From: a virus
Direction: 5' to 3' (one strand)
Virus record (IMG/VR): IMGVR_UViG_3300033153_006744
Span: 1 to 64,000 of that record
DNA: 64,000 nucleotides
Made by a program: the position numbers and the translations under genes
The notes under the pieces: model-generated
The model's input: the letters and a program-made list of their open reading frames with translations, nothing else
What the model was told of the DNA's origin: nothing
Database searches by the model: none
In this document: one piece after another, positions 22,399-32,364 of the stretch
Numbering within the stretch: position 1 is the first letter of the stretch
Layout of the letters: every line of letters starts with the position of its first letter

Positions 22399-23736
22399 TT
22401 ATAATATTGTTGTTGAGCCTAATTCGCTTGTTCCTAAAACCCACTCTCCATCAACAACAACGCCCTTAAAATATTCATTAATAGGTTTCCACCAGTTTGC
22501 AACAACAGTTATTTTATTTATTATGTCGTCATCTATTTCTAAACTATCAACTATTCCAACACCCCAAGAAAACCTCTCAACTGAGTCTGGATCACTATCA
22601 ATTATTGTTTCAGCTCCTATTAGCGAAGCTCCGATTAACCATCCAACATCAGGAAACCTTAAAACTTCTATATCTCTGTCAAATAATAGTTCTATAAATT
22701 GTATAAAATAATCAGTAAATCTTCTTTGCCTATAATAAGGAAAATTTAAAGCTATTTTTCTTTTTTGCTCCAGTGAGAACCAAGATAACCAATTTTCAGG
22801 AAACTTTTGTCTTAAAAGCATTGTACTTAATTTATCTTCAATTGTTGTAAAATTAAGGTCATTTTCCCATGCTAATTTATCTATAAATGCAAAAGTCTCT
22901 TTATCATCTGCCTCTAAAATAGAATCTAATTTTAACAATGTATTGTAGGTTTCATCTTTTTCTCTCCACTTTGCAGGGTACATTAATTCAAACCTATTAT
23001 ACTCCCTGTTTTGATTCCAATAATACGGTTTTGGAACAGTAAAGTCAAATGTATCTCCACTAGCGCTTATTAAATTTAAATTCTTATCATATACATTTTC
23101 GCATTTTACATAGTATTCGCCATCTATTGTTAGATTATCGTTTAGCTTTATTTTATAAATATCTGTAGCACTTAATATTGCTTTAATTTGATCATCTGTG
23201 CTTCTTTCTATACTTTCAACACTTGCAGGAAAAACAGATTTTAAAGAGCCAACTTGTTTTAAAAGAGATATATTTGAACTAAGAACAGTTGCTTCTTTCA
23301 TTTCTTCAGAAAACCCTATCCACATATCTTTTAAGTCATCTATTAAAACACCTGTAACTGTCGGTGCAACTGTGTCCATGGTTGTAAAATCATAAATTGA
23401 TACAGCAGATTCAGCCCCTAAGTCAGTGTTTATTTCTACATCATAATTGGTATCTGTTGCTAAAGTTAAAATTAAAGAATATCGTCTCCAGTAACTATTT
23501 AAATCCACATTAGTTAAACTTCCAGTGTAATCAGTTGTATTTATTTCAATTGTAGTTACTAATCCAGAATTGGCGTTTCCAGTAAAATTAAAAACATCAA
23601 AAGTTAAGGTTAAAGATGTAGAGACCTGAGTCTCTTTGTTTGCTGGAAATAAATTTCCTATAACCAATTTGTCAGAATCAGTTGCTTTAATACTTTCAAA
23701 TGCATCTAAATATAGTTTAGGAATTTTAATTGACAT
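22399..23736 (-). CDS. gpI-like baseplate protein with Ig-like N-terminus
   Basis: Residues about 25-220 form two beta domains; the second starts VAPTVTGVLIDD with a FSEEM motif as in bacterial Ig-like domains. From about 240 the protein matches P2 tail protein I style: LYPAKWREKDETYNTLLKLD, LEQKRKIALNFPYYRQRRFTD, then repeated WLIGASLIGAETII and WVLGTSELGSTTIL. gpI links the baseplate to fibres. Order after gpJ and before the fibre fits. Confidence 0.7.
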   Translation of the reverse strand: MSIKIPKLYLDAFESIKATDSDKLVIGNLFPANKETQVSTSLTLTFDVFNFTGNANSGLVTTIEINTTDYTGSLTNVDLNSYWRRYSLILTLATDTNYDVEINTDLGAESAVSIYDFTTMDTVAPTVTGVLIDDLKDMWIGFSEEMKEATVLSSNISLLKQVGSLKSVFPASVESIERSTDDQIKAILSATDIYKIKLNDNLTIDGEYYVKCENVYDKNLNLISASGDTFDFTVPKPYYWNQNREYNRFELMYPAKWREKDETYNTLLKLDSILEADDKETFAFIDKLAWENDLNFTTIEDKLSTMLLRQKFPENWLSWFSLEQKRKIALNFPYYRQRRFTDYFIQFIELLFDRDIEVLRFPDVGWLIGASLIGAETIIDSDPDSVERFSWGVGIVDSLEIDDDIINKITVVANWWKPINEYFKGVVVDGEWVLGTSELGSTTIL

Positions 23737-23742
23737 TTTATT

Positions 23743-24150
23743 TTACTCCAAAATTAACTCTATTTGTAACTCTTTTTCACCATGTAAATCATAAACAGGA
23801 ACTAGAATATTATCATCATAAATATCTGGATTATTTGTGCTTAAAATTCTATCTACAACAGTATTAAAAGCTGTTCCATCAACTCCTTCTATTCTTACTT
23901 TTAGCTTCCAATCAGCTCCAATTATACTAGTTTCTTCAACTATAAATCTATATTTTAATTTTAAATAAGCAATGAAATCGCAATTAAATTTTTGATTCAA
24001 ATGACAATAATCTCCTGCTTGGAAATTAAAATCAGTTGCATTTTTATCACCTATTAAAAAGACATAAGAACCATCATCAAAAGGTTCTATTTTTATTGGG
24101 ATTATTCTACCCTTGTTTTGTCCATTCTTATCATTTAAAACAGAAATCAT
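23743..24150 (-). CDS. Baseplate-associated hypothetical protein, 135 aa
   Basis: Beta-rich (SYVFLIGDKNATDFNF, RFIVEETSIIGADWKLKVRIEG), located between structural genes with 6- and 11-base gaps. Typical look of a small virion domain, perhaps a fibre connector. No family recognised. Confidence 0.6.
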   Translation of the reverse strand: MISVLNDKNGQNKGRIIPIKIEPFDDGSYVFLIGDKNATDFNFQAGDYCHLNQKFNCDFIAYLKLKYRFIVEETSIIGADWKLKVRIEGVDGTAFNTVVDRILSTNNPDIYDDNILVPVYDLHGEKELQIELILE

Positions 24151-24161
24151 TTAAAATACCC

Positions 24162-24917
24162 CTATGGTGTAGATGTTTTTTGTCTTATAATTTCTATAGC
24201 ATCAAAAACAACCCTAGACCCTGCTTGATTTGTTACAACCCCATATCCAACATAACCGCTTTGATAAGGTGCAAATAAAGCACCCGCAACTGAATCTACA
24301 TAAGGATTTGAGCCGTAATCAAGGACATAATCAGCCCATGTATAGCCAGCAGCATAAGTTCCTTTTTGAGCTGTAATCACAACATCAACACCAGAATTTA
24401 CCACAACATCAAGTTTCATTATTTCCCATTCATCACCTTCGGCACCAAAGTCATCAGCACTTTCCATTAAAATTTCATAATAATTATCAGTTTCATCAAT
24501 AATTGTTGTTGAACCACCTGAAGTATGTGCAGAAACATCAGCTCTTGTTAGTATGCCATTTTTAAACCTACCTTTTGCAACAACAATCTTGTAGGGTCTT
24601 CCACCTGATAATCCAATCATATACCCACTTCCATTTTCAATATCGCTTGCATCCGCACAGCAAAAATAAAAAGGAGTTGCACCAGTTGCAAAGTCACCAA
24701 TTCTTTTTATTCCACCATCTACTAGCGCACCATAAGCACATGGCGTAAAGTTTGTTTTTTCTGCATGATTACCAAACATTAAAATATCGCTTGTTGTTGG
24801 ATTAACTATAAAACAATAAGATCCACCATCGTACGTTGTAACCGAAGTAGTTACGTTTCTCTTTAAAATTACATCAGAGGTTGAGTTTGCCATGTTAGTC
24901 CAGTCAGCTTTAGCCAT
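24162..24917 (-). CDS. Virion beta-structure protein, 251 aa
   Basis: Gly/Ser/Thr-rich beta protein (TYDGGSYCFIVNPTTSDILMF, GNHAEKTNF). Likely an adhesin or decoration of the baseplate; resembles concanavalin-like phage proteins by composition only. AGGAGA site. Late operon. Confidence 0.6.
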   Translation of the reverse strand: MAKADWTNMANSTSDVILKRNVTTSVTTYDGGSYCFIVNPTTSDILMFGNHAEKTNFTPCAYGALVDGGIKRIGDFATGATPFYFCCADASDIENGSGYMIGLSGGRPYKIVVAKGRFKNGILTRADVSAHTSGGSTTIIDETDNYYEILMESADDFGAEGDEWEIMKLDVVVNSGVDVVITAQKGTYAAGYTWADYVLDYGSNPYVDSVAGALFAPYQSGYVGYGVVTNQAGSRVVFDAIEIIRQKTSTP

Positions 24918-24935
24918 TTTTATCTCCTAAATTTA

Positions 24936-27371
24936 TTATATATCAATTATAATTGTAGTTCCCCAGTTTGAATCTGAGTTATTAAAGTTTTCCCTTACAT
25001 CTGTTACAACGGCTGGATCAACAAAAACAAAAACAACCTTATAAGCTGGAGCTATATCATCAAAACTTTGCAAGATATCGCCATAATCACTTATTCCTGT
25101 TCTATAATACCATCCATCAACTCCACTAAAGCTTTCTCTAGCAATTGGAGCTCCAGCGCTAAAGTAGGCAAATATTTCAGCTTGATCTATAGTTGTTATG
25201 TTGTTTGTCCACACCTTACCCATATCGCCATATTTTATGTTGTTACTATAATATGACAAAGCAGTATCAAAAAATGATGACTGCAAAAATATTAAATATT
25301 TAATGGGGTCAGATGCGAAAGTTATCTGTAATCTATTCCCAATGGCCACAACATTAACGGAAAACGTGTGAAAGCTTATCCTAGACTTAATGTATGCTGC
25401 TAATTCTGCTATAGCATAAGATCCTTCGGTAATTATAAAGCTATATGGCGTAATTGTTTTCTCTGAAGTATCGTCTGTTATCACAAACTTTATTTCATCA
25501 TTTATTCCCTCAAATATGGAAACAGTGCCATATGTAAAATCTATGTATAGCAAATTATAAGCATTTGAATAAACAAATAAGTGTGCAAACTCCCAACCAT
25601 AACAAAAGTTTTCCCTTACTATATCTGGAGCGAAAACAAAAGTTTCTTTATTTGGGTCTAAAATGTCATCAACACTAGTATATTCCCAATCATCCCACAA
25701 CTCAAAAGTTTCTCTTAATTTTTCAATGCCAAATATAAAAGTTTCAGTTTCAATATCATCAAAACTAACTATTATAGCCCACTTTTCAAAACTTTCAAAT
25801 CCTTGATATTGATCATCTTCAAACCCATTGCCTACCCAAAAAGGGAAAACTTCCCATTTTTCTACGACACTTTCAGTTGACCAACTTTCAGCATTTCCAG
25901 TCCAATCTCCTTGAGTTTCAAAGCTAGGATTATTTAAACCAGCATCGTAATTAATTATCTTTTCCCAATATGAAAGCATGTCAGAATCACTTAACAATCT
26001 ATTTTCAAAGCCGAATGTTTGAACCTCAATTAAGCCATAATTAGAAGCCCAGCTTGAAGCAACATCAACAAATGGCAAGCCAACACTAAAAGCTTGTTTA
26101 GCTCCAATATTCACAGAAATAGAAGAAAGATTAAGGCTTTCTATTTCTGATTCATTAACCTTTATTCTTAAATTACCTGTTCCAGTGTCATAAGTTAAAA
26201 ATAACATTCCCCAGTCATTTTCTAATACTTCTATCGTACTCATGAAAGTTAGAGGCGGCCCTGTTGTTGCTCCAATGACAATTCCTATTAAATTGTTTCT
26301 CAAAAAGAAGCCAATTCCTTCATAAGCAAACCCAGACCCAAGCCAACTTAAAGTACCGCCTATGTACCTATCCCCTGAATTTGCTTTGCTTTTAAACCTA
26401 CAATACATAGAAAAACTTTCAAGGTTTAAAAAAGCAGGTAAATTGCTAGTTCCTAAATCTCTAAAGTCATCACCAATAAAAATGTTTTCTCCACCTGCTA
26501 AAGCTCTAGCATAAGAAGAATCGGATAAGTCGATAACCTTACCTACTATTCTATATTTATTTATTTTTATTATTTTATTATCTTCTACTGGTTTCATGTC
26601 CATAAATGGATCTGATAATCCTGTTAATTCGCCATCTCTATATGCCTTAAAACTAGATATTATAGAGTCAGCAAAATATGTTTGATTTGCAGTTATTTGT
26701 ATTTCTTTTAAGTTTAATTGCTTTTCACCACTTCCCGATATGGTTGTAGATACATAAGCCCTTAAGAAATAATACATTTCTGCAACGTCAAAAAATTGAC
26801 TTAAAAAAACATCGGTATATATAAAGTCTGCACCATCAAAAATCGAATATACATTTAGCGTAAAATCATATGTAACTCCGCTAAAGCTATCATAAGAGGT
26901 TACGATGGTTCCATTTGCATAATGCTCATAAGCCCTATATTGATTAACTAAACTTGTATCAGAAAACTTTCCTAGCTGTGAATTGATCCTATCGTCAAAA
27001 TTTTGCTTATATGCAAAACAAAAGCCTCCACAAGCAACATAGTCACCCAGTGTATCTACATATCTAACTCCAGAATATACAAGGGTTTCAAGACCCGTTA
27101 TAGTTGTTGTAGATGAAATTTGACCACGAAACTCTAACTTAGTAGCTTTTAAATAAGCATCTTCCTTGCTGTAATCTGAGCCATCATTTGTGCTGTATAC
27201 TTCTATTCCATCTTCACCGTTTAAAACAGTTGAATCAAAGTCTAAAACGCCAAAAAAACGGCTAAAGTTATCTTTGTTTATGGTTAGGATATAGTTGTCA
27301 TTGAACTTTGATTTAATATATAAATCTTCAAAATCATCAATCCAAAATTCTAAAGTTGCACCAGTTAGCAT
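24936..27371 (-). CDS. Large baseplate/fibre protein with LamG-like domain
   Basis: 811 aa. Around residues 310-470 lies a laminin-G/concanavalin type domain (LESFSMYCRFKS, GFFLRNN, WGMLFLTYDTGTGNLRIKVN, LIEVQTFGFENRLLSDSDML). From about 490 there are repeated short units built on E-S/T-F...W (FESFEKW, RETFELWDDW, VRENFCYGWE, ARESFSGVDGWY, VRENFNNSDSNW), a segment style found in baseplate proteins. It probably forms a large peripheral baseplate or glycan-binding part. Confidence 0.65.
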   Translation of the reverse strand: MLTGATLEFWIDDFEDLYIKSKFNDNYILTINKDNFSRFFGVLDFDSTVLNGEDGIEVYSTNDGSDYSKEDAYLKATKLEFRGQISSTTTITGLETLVYSGVRYVDTLGDYVACGGFCFAYKQNFDDRINSQLGKFSDTSLVNQYRAYEHYANGTIVTSYDSFSGVTYDFTLNVYSIFDGADFIYTDVFLSQFFDVAEMYYFLRAYVSTTISGSGEKQLNLKEIQITANQTYFADSIISSFKAYRDGELTGLSDPFMDMKPVEDNKIIKINKYRIVGKVIDLSDSSYARALAGGENIFIGDDFRDLGTSNLPAFLNLESFSMYCRFKSKANSGDRYIGGTLSWLGSGFAYEGIGFFLRNNLIGIVIGATTGPPLTFMSTIEVLENDWGMLFLTYDTGTGNLRIKVNESEIESLNLSSISVNIGAKQAFSVGLPFVDVASSWASNYGLIEVQTFGFENRLLSDSDMLSYWEKIINYDAGLNNPSFETQGDWTGNAESWSTESVVEKWEVFPFWVGNGFEDDQYQGFESFEKWAIIVSFDDIETETFIFGIEKLRETFELWDDWEYTSVDDILDPNKETFVFAPDIVRENFCYGWEFAHLFVYSNAYNLLYIDFTYGTVSIFEGINDEIKFVITDDTSEKTITPYSFIITEGSYAIAELAAYIKSRISFHTFSVNVVAIGNRLQITFASDPIKYLIFLQSSFFDTALSYYSNNIKYGDMGKVWTNNITTIDQAEIFAYFSAGAPIARESFSGVDGWYYRTGISDYGDILQSFDDIAPAYKVVFVFVDPAVVTDVRENFNNSDSNWGTTIIIDI

Positions 27372-27379
27372 TGTTACAC

Positions 27380-28894
27380 CTATCTATTATATTCATAATC
27401 TGTTCCAGTATCTCCATCAACTATCTTCAACCTTTTAAAATAAGGAAAATCTTTTAATTCAATTGCAACATCACTATGTGACCCATTTACGAAAAAACCA
27501 CTTGGCTGCATATCTACTTTTTGCACATATTCAGAGTCTCTTACTATATCAAAAATTGTTGACAATGGTATTTCAGACTTTTTACTTATACTTTGATCTT
27601 TAAAATAAAAGCCAAAATCTATTCTAGTATTTTTTTCTCCATTGCTTAATAACGGATCAAAATATTCAACTAAGTCATCATAAACTTTGTTAGCTTTTTG
27701 CGTTGCAGTCATTCCGGCAATATCTTTAAAATACAGCATAACATCTATTTCTATTGTTTTATATGTTGCACTTACAACAGAAAGACCAAAACCTATAGAC
27801 GTTTTAACTGTATCAAATTCTGTTTCAACTTGATTTAATAACACGTCGCTTGCTATTCCGCCGCCAACTGGAACTATAAATAATGACCCCCTGTTTTCAC
27901 CTGCTTCAGTAATAGAGTCAGCTGACAACATTAAGGCTCTTGCAACACCACCTATACTATATGCAATGCTCTCAAACTCACTTCTAGCTGTAGCACTTTG
28001 CTTTGTTGTTCCAGTATTTATAGATGCAAGTCTAATTTCATTAACTGTTTCATATAGCCTGCTATGTGTAGACTCTGTATTGCTATTTATTGTAACGGTA
28101 ACAGGATTTCCAAGTGTATCCTGAAAAGAACCTTCTATTTTTTTTAAAGAATTTTCTTCTATATATCCGTCATCTAATGCTGTATATTTATAGTCAACAA
28201 CAACATTTCCATTTGCTCTTTTAGCTCGTGTTCCATTTCCGAAAATTAAAATAGCCCTTTGTTCATCATCTATGTTAATTAAAAAGTGTTCATCTGAAGC
28301 ACTAGATTCAGAAAAATTATCTACTCTTGTAAAAGTATTGCCATCTACTGTAACTAAAATTATTTCTAAAAAAGGCTTTCTTAATAAAATAAAGTTTTCC
28401 CATATTCTACCATACGCAGTAAACGTATCTTGAGTTATAACAGAATATTCGCAATCAACACTTATTGTTGGGGTTAAGCTGTCAAACATTATATCATTAG
28501 CTGTTTGAAAAGATTTAGAATTCTTTGTAAGGGTTTTTAAAACAGTCCCTTTTTCAACAGTTAATATTTCTGCAGGGACAATAGTTGCATTTAAAGAAAC
28601 CGAGCAAGTTGCAGCATAAGGCAATCTTTCTGTATATCCATTAAAGTTGGCTATATTTTTAATTCCTCTTCTTGTTTTTGCTCTTATACTAGATTCTTGA
28701 TATGCCTTTTCTATATAAAAATTTAGCCCATCTTTTGCCATTGCCTGGCTATCAAGTATAAAATTACCAATATTAACCGTAGAATCATCTGTCCATTCTG
28801 GAAACACGGTTGATTTTATGCTTCTTAGATATTCTCTATTGCCCTCTAAATCTTTTACAAGATAATTAGCTTGTTGATCTATAATTCCACTCAT
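27380..28894 (-). CDS. Baseplate J-like wedge protein
   Basis: Matches the gpJ/gp47 family: an N-terminal helical segment ending RRGIKNIANFNGYTERLPYAA, a beta section with KGTVLKTLTKNSKSFQT, and a long C-terminal domain with SEFESIAYSIGGVARALM. 504 aa is the usual length. It forms the wedge of the contractile baseplate. Overlaps the gp25-like gene by 29 bases. Confidence 0.85.
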   Translation of the reverse strand: MSGIIDQQANYLVKDLEGNREYLRSIKSTVFPEWTDDSTVNIGNFILDSQAMAKDGLNFYIEKAYQESSIRAKTRRGIKNIANFNGYTERLPYAATCSVSLNATIVPAEILTVEKGTVLKTLTKNSKSFQTANDIMFDSLTPTISVDCEYSVITQDTFTAYGRIWENFILLRKPFLEIILVTVDGNTFTRVDNFSESSASDEHFLINIDDEQRAILIFGNGTRAKRANGNVVVDYKYTALDDGYIEENSLKKIEGSFQDTLGNPVTVTINSNTESTHSRLYETVNEIRLASINTGTTKQSATARSEFESIAYSIGGVARALMLSADSITEAGENRGSLFIVPVGGGIASDVLLNQVETEFDTVKTSIGFGLSVVSATYKTIEIDVMLYFKDIAGMTATQKANKVYDDLVEYFDPLLSNGEKNTRIDFGFYFKDQSISKKSEIPLSTIFDIVRDSEYVQKVDMQPSGFFVNGSHSDVAIELKDFPYFKRLKIVDGDTGTDYEYNR

Positions 28895-29261
28895 AACTTA
28901 TACTCTCTCTTTTATAATTATCATCTATTTTTGTTTCATAATCAAAGTTTATATCTTTACCATATTGAATATCTGTCACCTGTAATTCTCCAACATCTAT
29001 AGTATCCCATACAAAATTAATTGACTTTTGTAACAAATAACGCATTTCCTGTATGTCAACGCTTTCCATTTTTTGGTGTCTATATAAATCCATTCCAGTT
29101 CCAATTCTACCATCCCATAGACATTCACCAACAACAGAGCCACTGCCCCCAACCATATCTATTAAAGATACAATATTATTTCCAATATTATCTTCTTCTT
29201 CAAGTGTGGCGATATTGTCGTAACCATAACTAAGGGGATATAAAACTGACAATTTTCTCAT
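28866..29261 (-). CDS. gp25-like baseplate wedge protein
   Basis: Size (131 aa) and place immediately before gpJ fit T4 gp25 / P2 gpW. MVGGSGSVVGECLWDGRIGTGM takes the place of the family's GERxMxPxFG motif, and a C-terminal domain VGELQVTDIQYGKDINFDY follows. Sequence identity to the classic family is weak, so the call leans on synteny. Confidence 0.6.
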   Translation of the reverse strand: MRKLSVLYPLSYGYDNIATLEEEDNIGNNIVSLIDMVGGSGSVVGECLWDGRIGTGMDLYRHQKMESVDIQEMRYLLQKSINFVWDTIDVGELQVTDIQYGKDINFDYETKIDDNYKRESISYEWNYRSTS

Positions 29262-29902
29262 CCTGGAATACCTGCTATAAATGCCTTTAATTCTGTTATG
29301 ATTTTATCAATATCTGTTAAATCAGATAAATCTATAGTTCCACTTAATCCAAAATCACTTAAATCAATTCCAATTATATCTGCTAAATCATTTAAAGTTT
29401 GTATTATGTTATTTATAACTCCAAGATTATCTAAATAAAAATTCATAGTATCATCTGGAATTGATTTTAAACATTCTTGTTGCTCTTCATCTAAGTACTC
29501 TAGGCCTAAGTTATCTGTCTCTATATTCCATGTTACAAGGGTTTCTAAGTCATTTATTATTTGAGTTAACACAGCCTTTAATAATCCAACTACAGAAATA
29601 ATTAAATTTGGAATAGCAAAAACAGGGATAAAGCCAGAAAGTTTAGCTAAAGCTTTAGCAAACTCAATAACCGCATCTAAGAAGTCTACTGGATCTGTAA
29701 TGATTGAAGGAACAGCATCTAAAACGGCCTTTAGTTTAGCAAAAACATCTATAATTAAAAAAAGGGGTTTAAATGGCATTAAGATTGGTTCAACTAATTG
29801 CAAAACATTGGGAACAGATCCTTGTAACTTTACAGATAATCCAGCTGGCAACTGTAAATCATAGTCAATTTGTTGTGTGTTTATTTTATTGCAACTCATC
29901 AA
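29258..29902 (-). CDS. Baseplate-region hydrophobic helical protein, 214 aa
   Basis: Long hydrophobic helices (LFLIIDVFAKLKAVL, IPNLIISVVGLLKAVL) and an LSDFGLSG...DLSDLTDI end. No signal. In P2-like orders no such gene is usual between spike and gp25; it could be a hub plug or an inner-membrane-interacting tail component. Function unknown. Confidence 0.55.
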   Translation of the reverse strand: MMSCNKINTQQIDYDLQLPAGLSVKLQGSVPNVLQLVEPILMPFKPLFLIIDVFAKLKAVLDAVPSIITDPVDFLDAVIEFAKALAKLSGFIPVFAIPNLIISVVGLLKAVLTQIINDLETLVTWNIETDNLGLEYLDEEQQECLKSIPDDTMNFYLDNLGVINNIIQTLNDLADIIGIDLSDFGLSGTIDLSDLTDIDKIITELKAFIAGIPG

Positions 29903-30650
29903 CGCCTCGCATAATTTTAGTAAAATTAGCAGTCTTGCTTTTTTTAGCTAACCTCTTTATGAAACTATCCTCTTTTTCATCTTCACTCATAGTAACAGCA
30001 TCACAAAATACTTCTTCATTTTTTATCAAAGACCATTCTTCATAGAAGTCTGGAATCCTTGACAAAAAGTCTTCAAAAAAAAACAAACACAATGTAAACA
30101 GTCTTTCTTGTTTGTCATTTCTTTTGTCAAAAATTATATCTTCAATCCTTTGCATAAAAAATATAGACATCTTTTGATGTGAATCATAAAAATAATTTAT
30201 AAACTCTTTACCTAAAATATCCTCTCCTTTCAGCCTTGTTGTTTCTATGCTAGTTAAGGCACTATTTAATATAGTGTCTATTGCTTTTATGTCTGTATGG
30301 TTTTCTTTTCTTAGTAATCGTTGGCTAAAATTCATAAAATTGAATGCCTTTTGTCTTGCAAAATCCTTTAGCTTTTCATTTTCTAAATCATATTCATTTA
30401 GCATATTATTTAATCTATCTGCAAACTTTTTTTCAAATCTAATTAAAGCTTCTTCTTTGGCTTCAACCCTATTTATGTAATTAAATATTTTATTATGTTC
30501 TTTTTTATTGTCATCATTTAATGTTAAAATGTCTTTGTTTATTTTGTCTAAAGTTTTATTAATTTTTTTAAAAGGTCTAAGGTTCTTTAAAGCAATACTA
30601 ATTATAGTTACAACAATACTTATCACGCTTAATAAAATCTTATCTTTCAT
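29886..30650 (-). CDS. Membrane-anchored coiled-coil protein in baseplate cluster
   Basis: N-terminal membrane helix (ILLSVISIVVTIISIAL) then about 100 residues of charged coiled coil, then a helical domain to the end (254 aa). The coding overlap with the next gene (17 bases) shows it is part of the operon. A membrane anchor is odd for a baseplate gene: an assembly platform, a lysis component (i-spanin- or holin-like) or an exclusion protein are possible. Confidence 0.55.
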   Translation of the reverse strand: MKDKILLSVISIVVTIISIALKNLRPFKKINKTLDKINKDILTLNDDNKKEHNKIFNYINRVEAKEEALIRFEKKFADRLNNMLNEYDLENEKLKDFARQKAFNFMNFSQRLLRKENHTDIKAIDTILNSALTSIETTRLKGEDILGKEFINYFYDSHQKMSIFFMQRIEDIIFDKRNDKQERLFTLCLFFFEDFLSRIPDFYEEWSLIKNEEVFCDAVTMSEDEKEDSFIKRLAKKSKTANFTKIMRGVDELQ

Positions 30651-30661
30651 TTTAATTCCTA

Positions 30662-31153
30662 TTATTCGATTGGTTTACCATTTGGAACAACGGGTCTGCC
30701 AGCTATTCTAACAACCGTTCCATCTATGTTTACAATGTCACCATCTAATTGCAATAGTTTTCCCTTGACGTTTATGACGCCATTAAGGTTAACTTCTATA
30801 ACTATATCACTATTTTTAACTAAAATACTAGTCTTTTCTTGTGTTTCTGTCTCATCTATTAAAATTTTAAAGTTTTTACTTTCTAATCCACCCTTTTTAT
30901 TGCTGCCATCTAAGATATATTTATCTTCAGAAACATTGATGCTTTGATAAACCGGTCTATTTATATCGCCCATTAAAAACTGAACAGCAACAGTATCATC
31001 TAACACTGGAATGTAGGCACTAGAACCAAGTGGCGTTGCAAGACCTGTAGGATTGGCAACATTAGGAATTGATATTTTAACTCTTCTTGATGTTGAATTC
31101 TCTTCTATTTCAACAATCTTTCCAAAAAATAAACCATGATGTATTCTTTCCAT
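30662..31153 (-). CDS. Baseplate spike protein, gpV/gp5-like
   Basis: N-terminal OB-fold of the spike family: HHGLFFGKIVEIEEN, RRVKISIPNVANPTG, then AYIPVLDDTVAVQFLMGDINRPV. The end (VNLNGVINVKGKLLQLDGDIVNIDG) is the start of a beta helix with hydrophobic periodicity. 163 aa, a short spike. Puncturing tip of the contractile tail. Confidence 0.85.
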   Translation of the reverse strand: MERIHHGLFFGKIVEIEENSTSRRVKISIPNVANPTGLATPLGSSAYIPVLDDTVAVQFLMGDINRPVYQSINVSEDKYILDGSNKKGGLESKNFKILIDETETQEKTSILVKNSDIVIEVNLNGVINVKGKLLQLDGDIVNIDGTVVRIAGRPVVPNGKPIE

Positions 31154-32364
31154 TACAAAGTCCTTAATTTAGTTTTCCATTTACCTTCTTCAGTGTCAAA
31201 ATAATTGATAATTTCAGTTTCCTTTTTCTTTTTAGTTGGTTGCTCACCTAACTTTCCATATTTCTTTTCATAATCAGGCGGCAACGCAGGTGTTTGATCT
31301 GTAAAAGTTTGAACATAACCATCGGTTTTTTTAGAAACTTTTTTTCTCTTAACCCTTTTTGGTGCTTGCTTTTGTAGTGTTATTTCAGTTAAATAAGCTC
31401 CACTAATAACATGTTTAGCGTTTGTTAACTTATATAGCCCACTTAAAAAATCACCTATACCCCATATTCCCATATCTAAATTTCCAATAAGTGAGGCATT
31501 GCCTTTGACCGTGTATTTTAATTTTAAATTATTCATTGCACTGTCAATATACTTTGTTTCCATTAAATTTAAAGCTTCTTGTTCATTGTTAGCTGTTATA
31601 TAGTCGGTATTTTCTTCAAACGTCTCACCACCCACTCCTTCGGCTCCATAAGTATATTGCTTTTCATTTGTAATAGTTTCTCCAACATCTTGAGGTACTT
31701 CTAGTTGATAGGTTTTATGATTTTTCATTAGATTAAATTCTAATCCTGTTTGCTTAAGTAGTTGATAATCTAAATCTTTGCTACCCTTAATGAAATCAAT
31801 TCTCCTGGCTTTCAGTTCTTGTCTATCTACAAAATGAAACCCTGCTGCATCTATCCAAAATTTACATCTTGTTTTTCTAGCTAATTGTTTTAAAAATATA
31901 GCATCAGTTGTATTTTGCACAATGCTTGTATATTCTATGTCTCTAGTCACATTAACATCTAAGTTTTGAAATGAATTTGCATAAGAAGTATCATACCCAT
32001 GCTTTACTGCAATTGTCTCAACAATACCTTGCACTAATATATTTTCCCACGTTTCAAAAACTTTTTCCTTATTTAATAGATATGATTTTTCCGTAAACGT
32101 TAAAGTTAAGTTTTCACCCTGCTTGGCGTTTATTAAAATTAACCTTAATTCGTTACTTATAAAATCTTTTGTACCAAATTGTATTATATATTCAGTTTCC
32201 TTGTCAAACATTTCAGGGAACTCTAATAAAACATTATTGTAATTATGTAGAACTAAAGTTGCCTTGTTTGCTTTTTTTGCATCAAATTCAAACGTAAATG
32301 ATTTAACATATTTATTTAAACCCAAACCAGCGTTATCTTTTATTTGAACTTTAACGAAAGGCAT
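31153..32364 (-). CDS. Baseplate hub, gpD/gp27-like
   Basis: 403 aa, start next to the LysM-like gene (one-base overlap). NKATLVLHNYNNVLLEFP, ARKTRCKFWIDAAGFHFVDRQ and a C-terminal TNAKHVISGAYLTEITLQK match the late-control gpD/hub layout; a Lys/Pro-rich tail is added. Forms the ring between tube and spike. Confidence 0.8.
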   Translation of the reverse strand: MPFVKVQIKDNAGLGLNKYVKSFTFEFDAKKANKATLVLHNYNNVLLEFPEMFDKETEYIIQFGTKDFISNELRLILINAKQGENLTLTFTEKSYLLNKEKVFETWENILVQGIVETIAVKHGYDTSYANSFQNLDVNVTRDIEYTSIVQNTTDAIFLKQLARKTRCKFWIDAAGFHFVDRQELKARRIDFIKGSKDLDYQLLKQTGLEFNLMKNHKTYQLEVPQDVGETITNEKQYTYGAEGVGGETFEENTDYITANNEQEALNLMETKYIDSAMNNLKLKYTVKGNASLIGNLDMGIWGIGDFLSGLYKLTNAKHVISGAYLTEITLQKQAPKRVKRKKVSKKTDGYVQTFTDQTPALPPDYEKKYGKLGEQPTKKKKETEIINYFDTEEGKWKTKLRTL

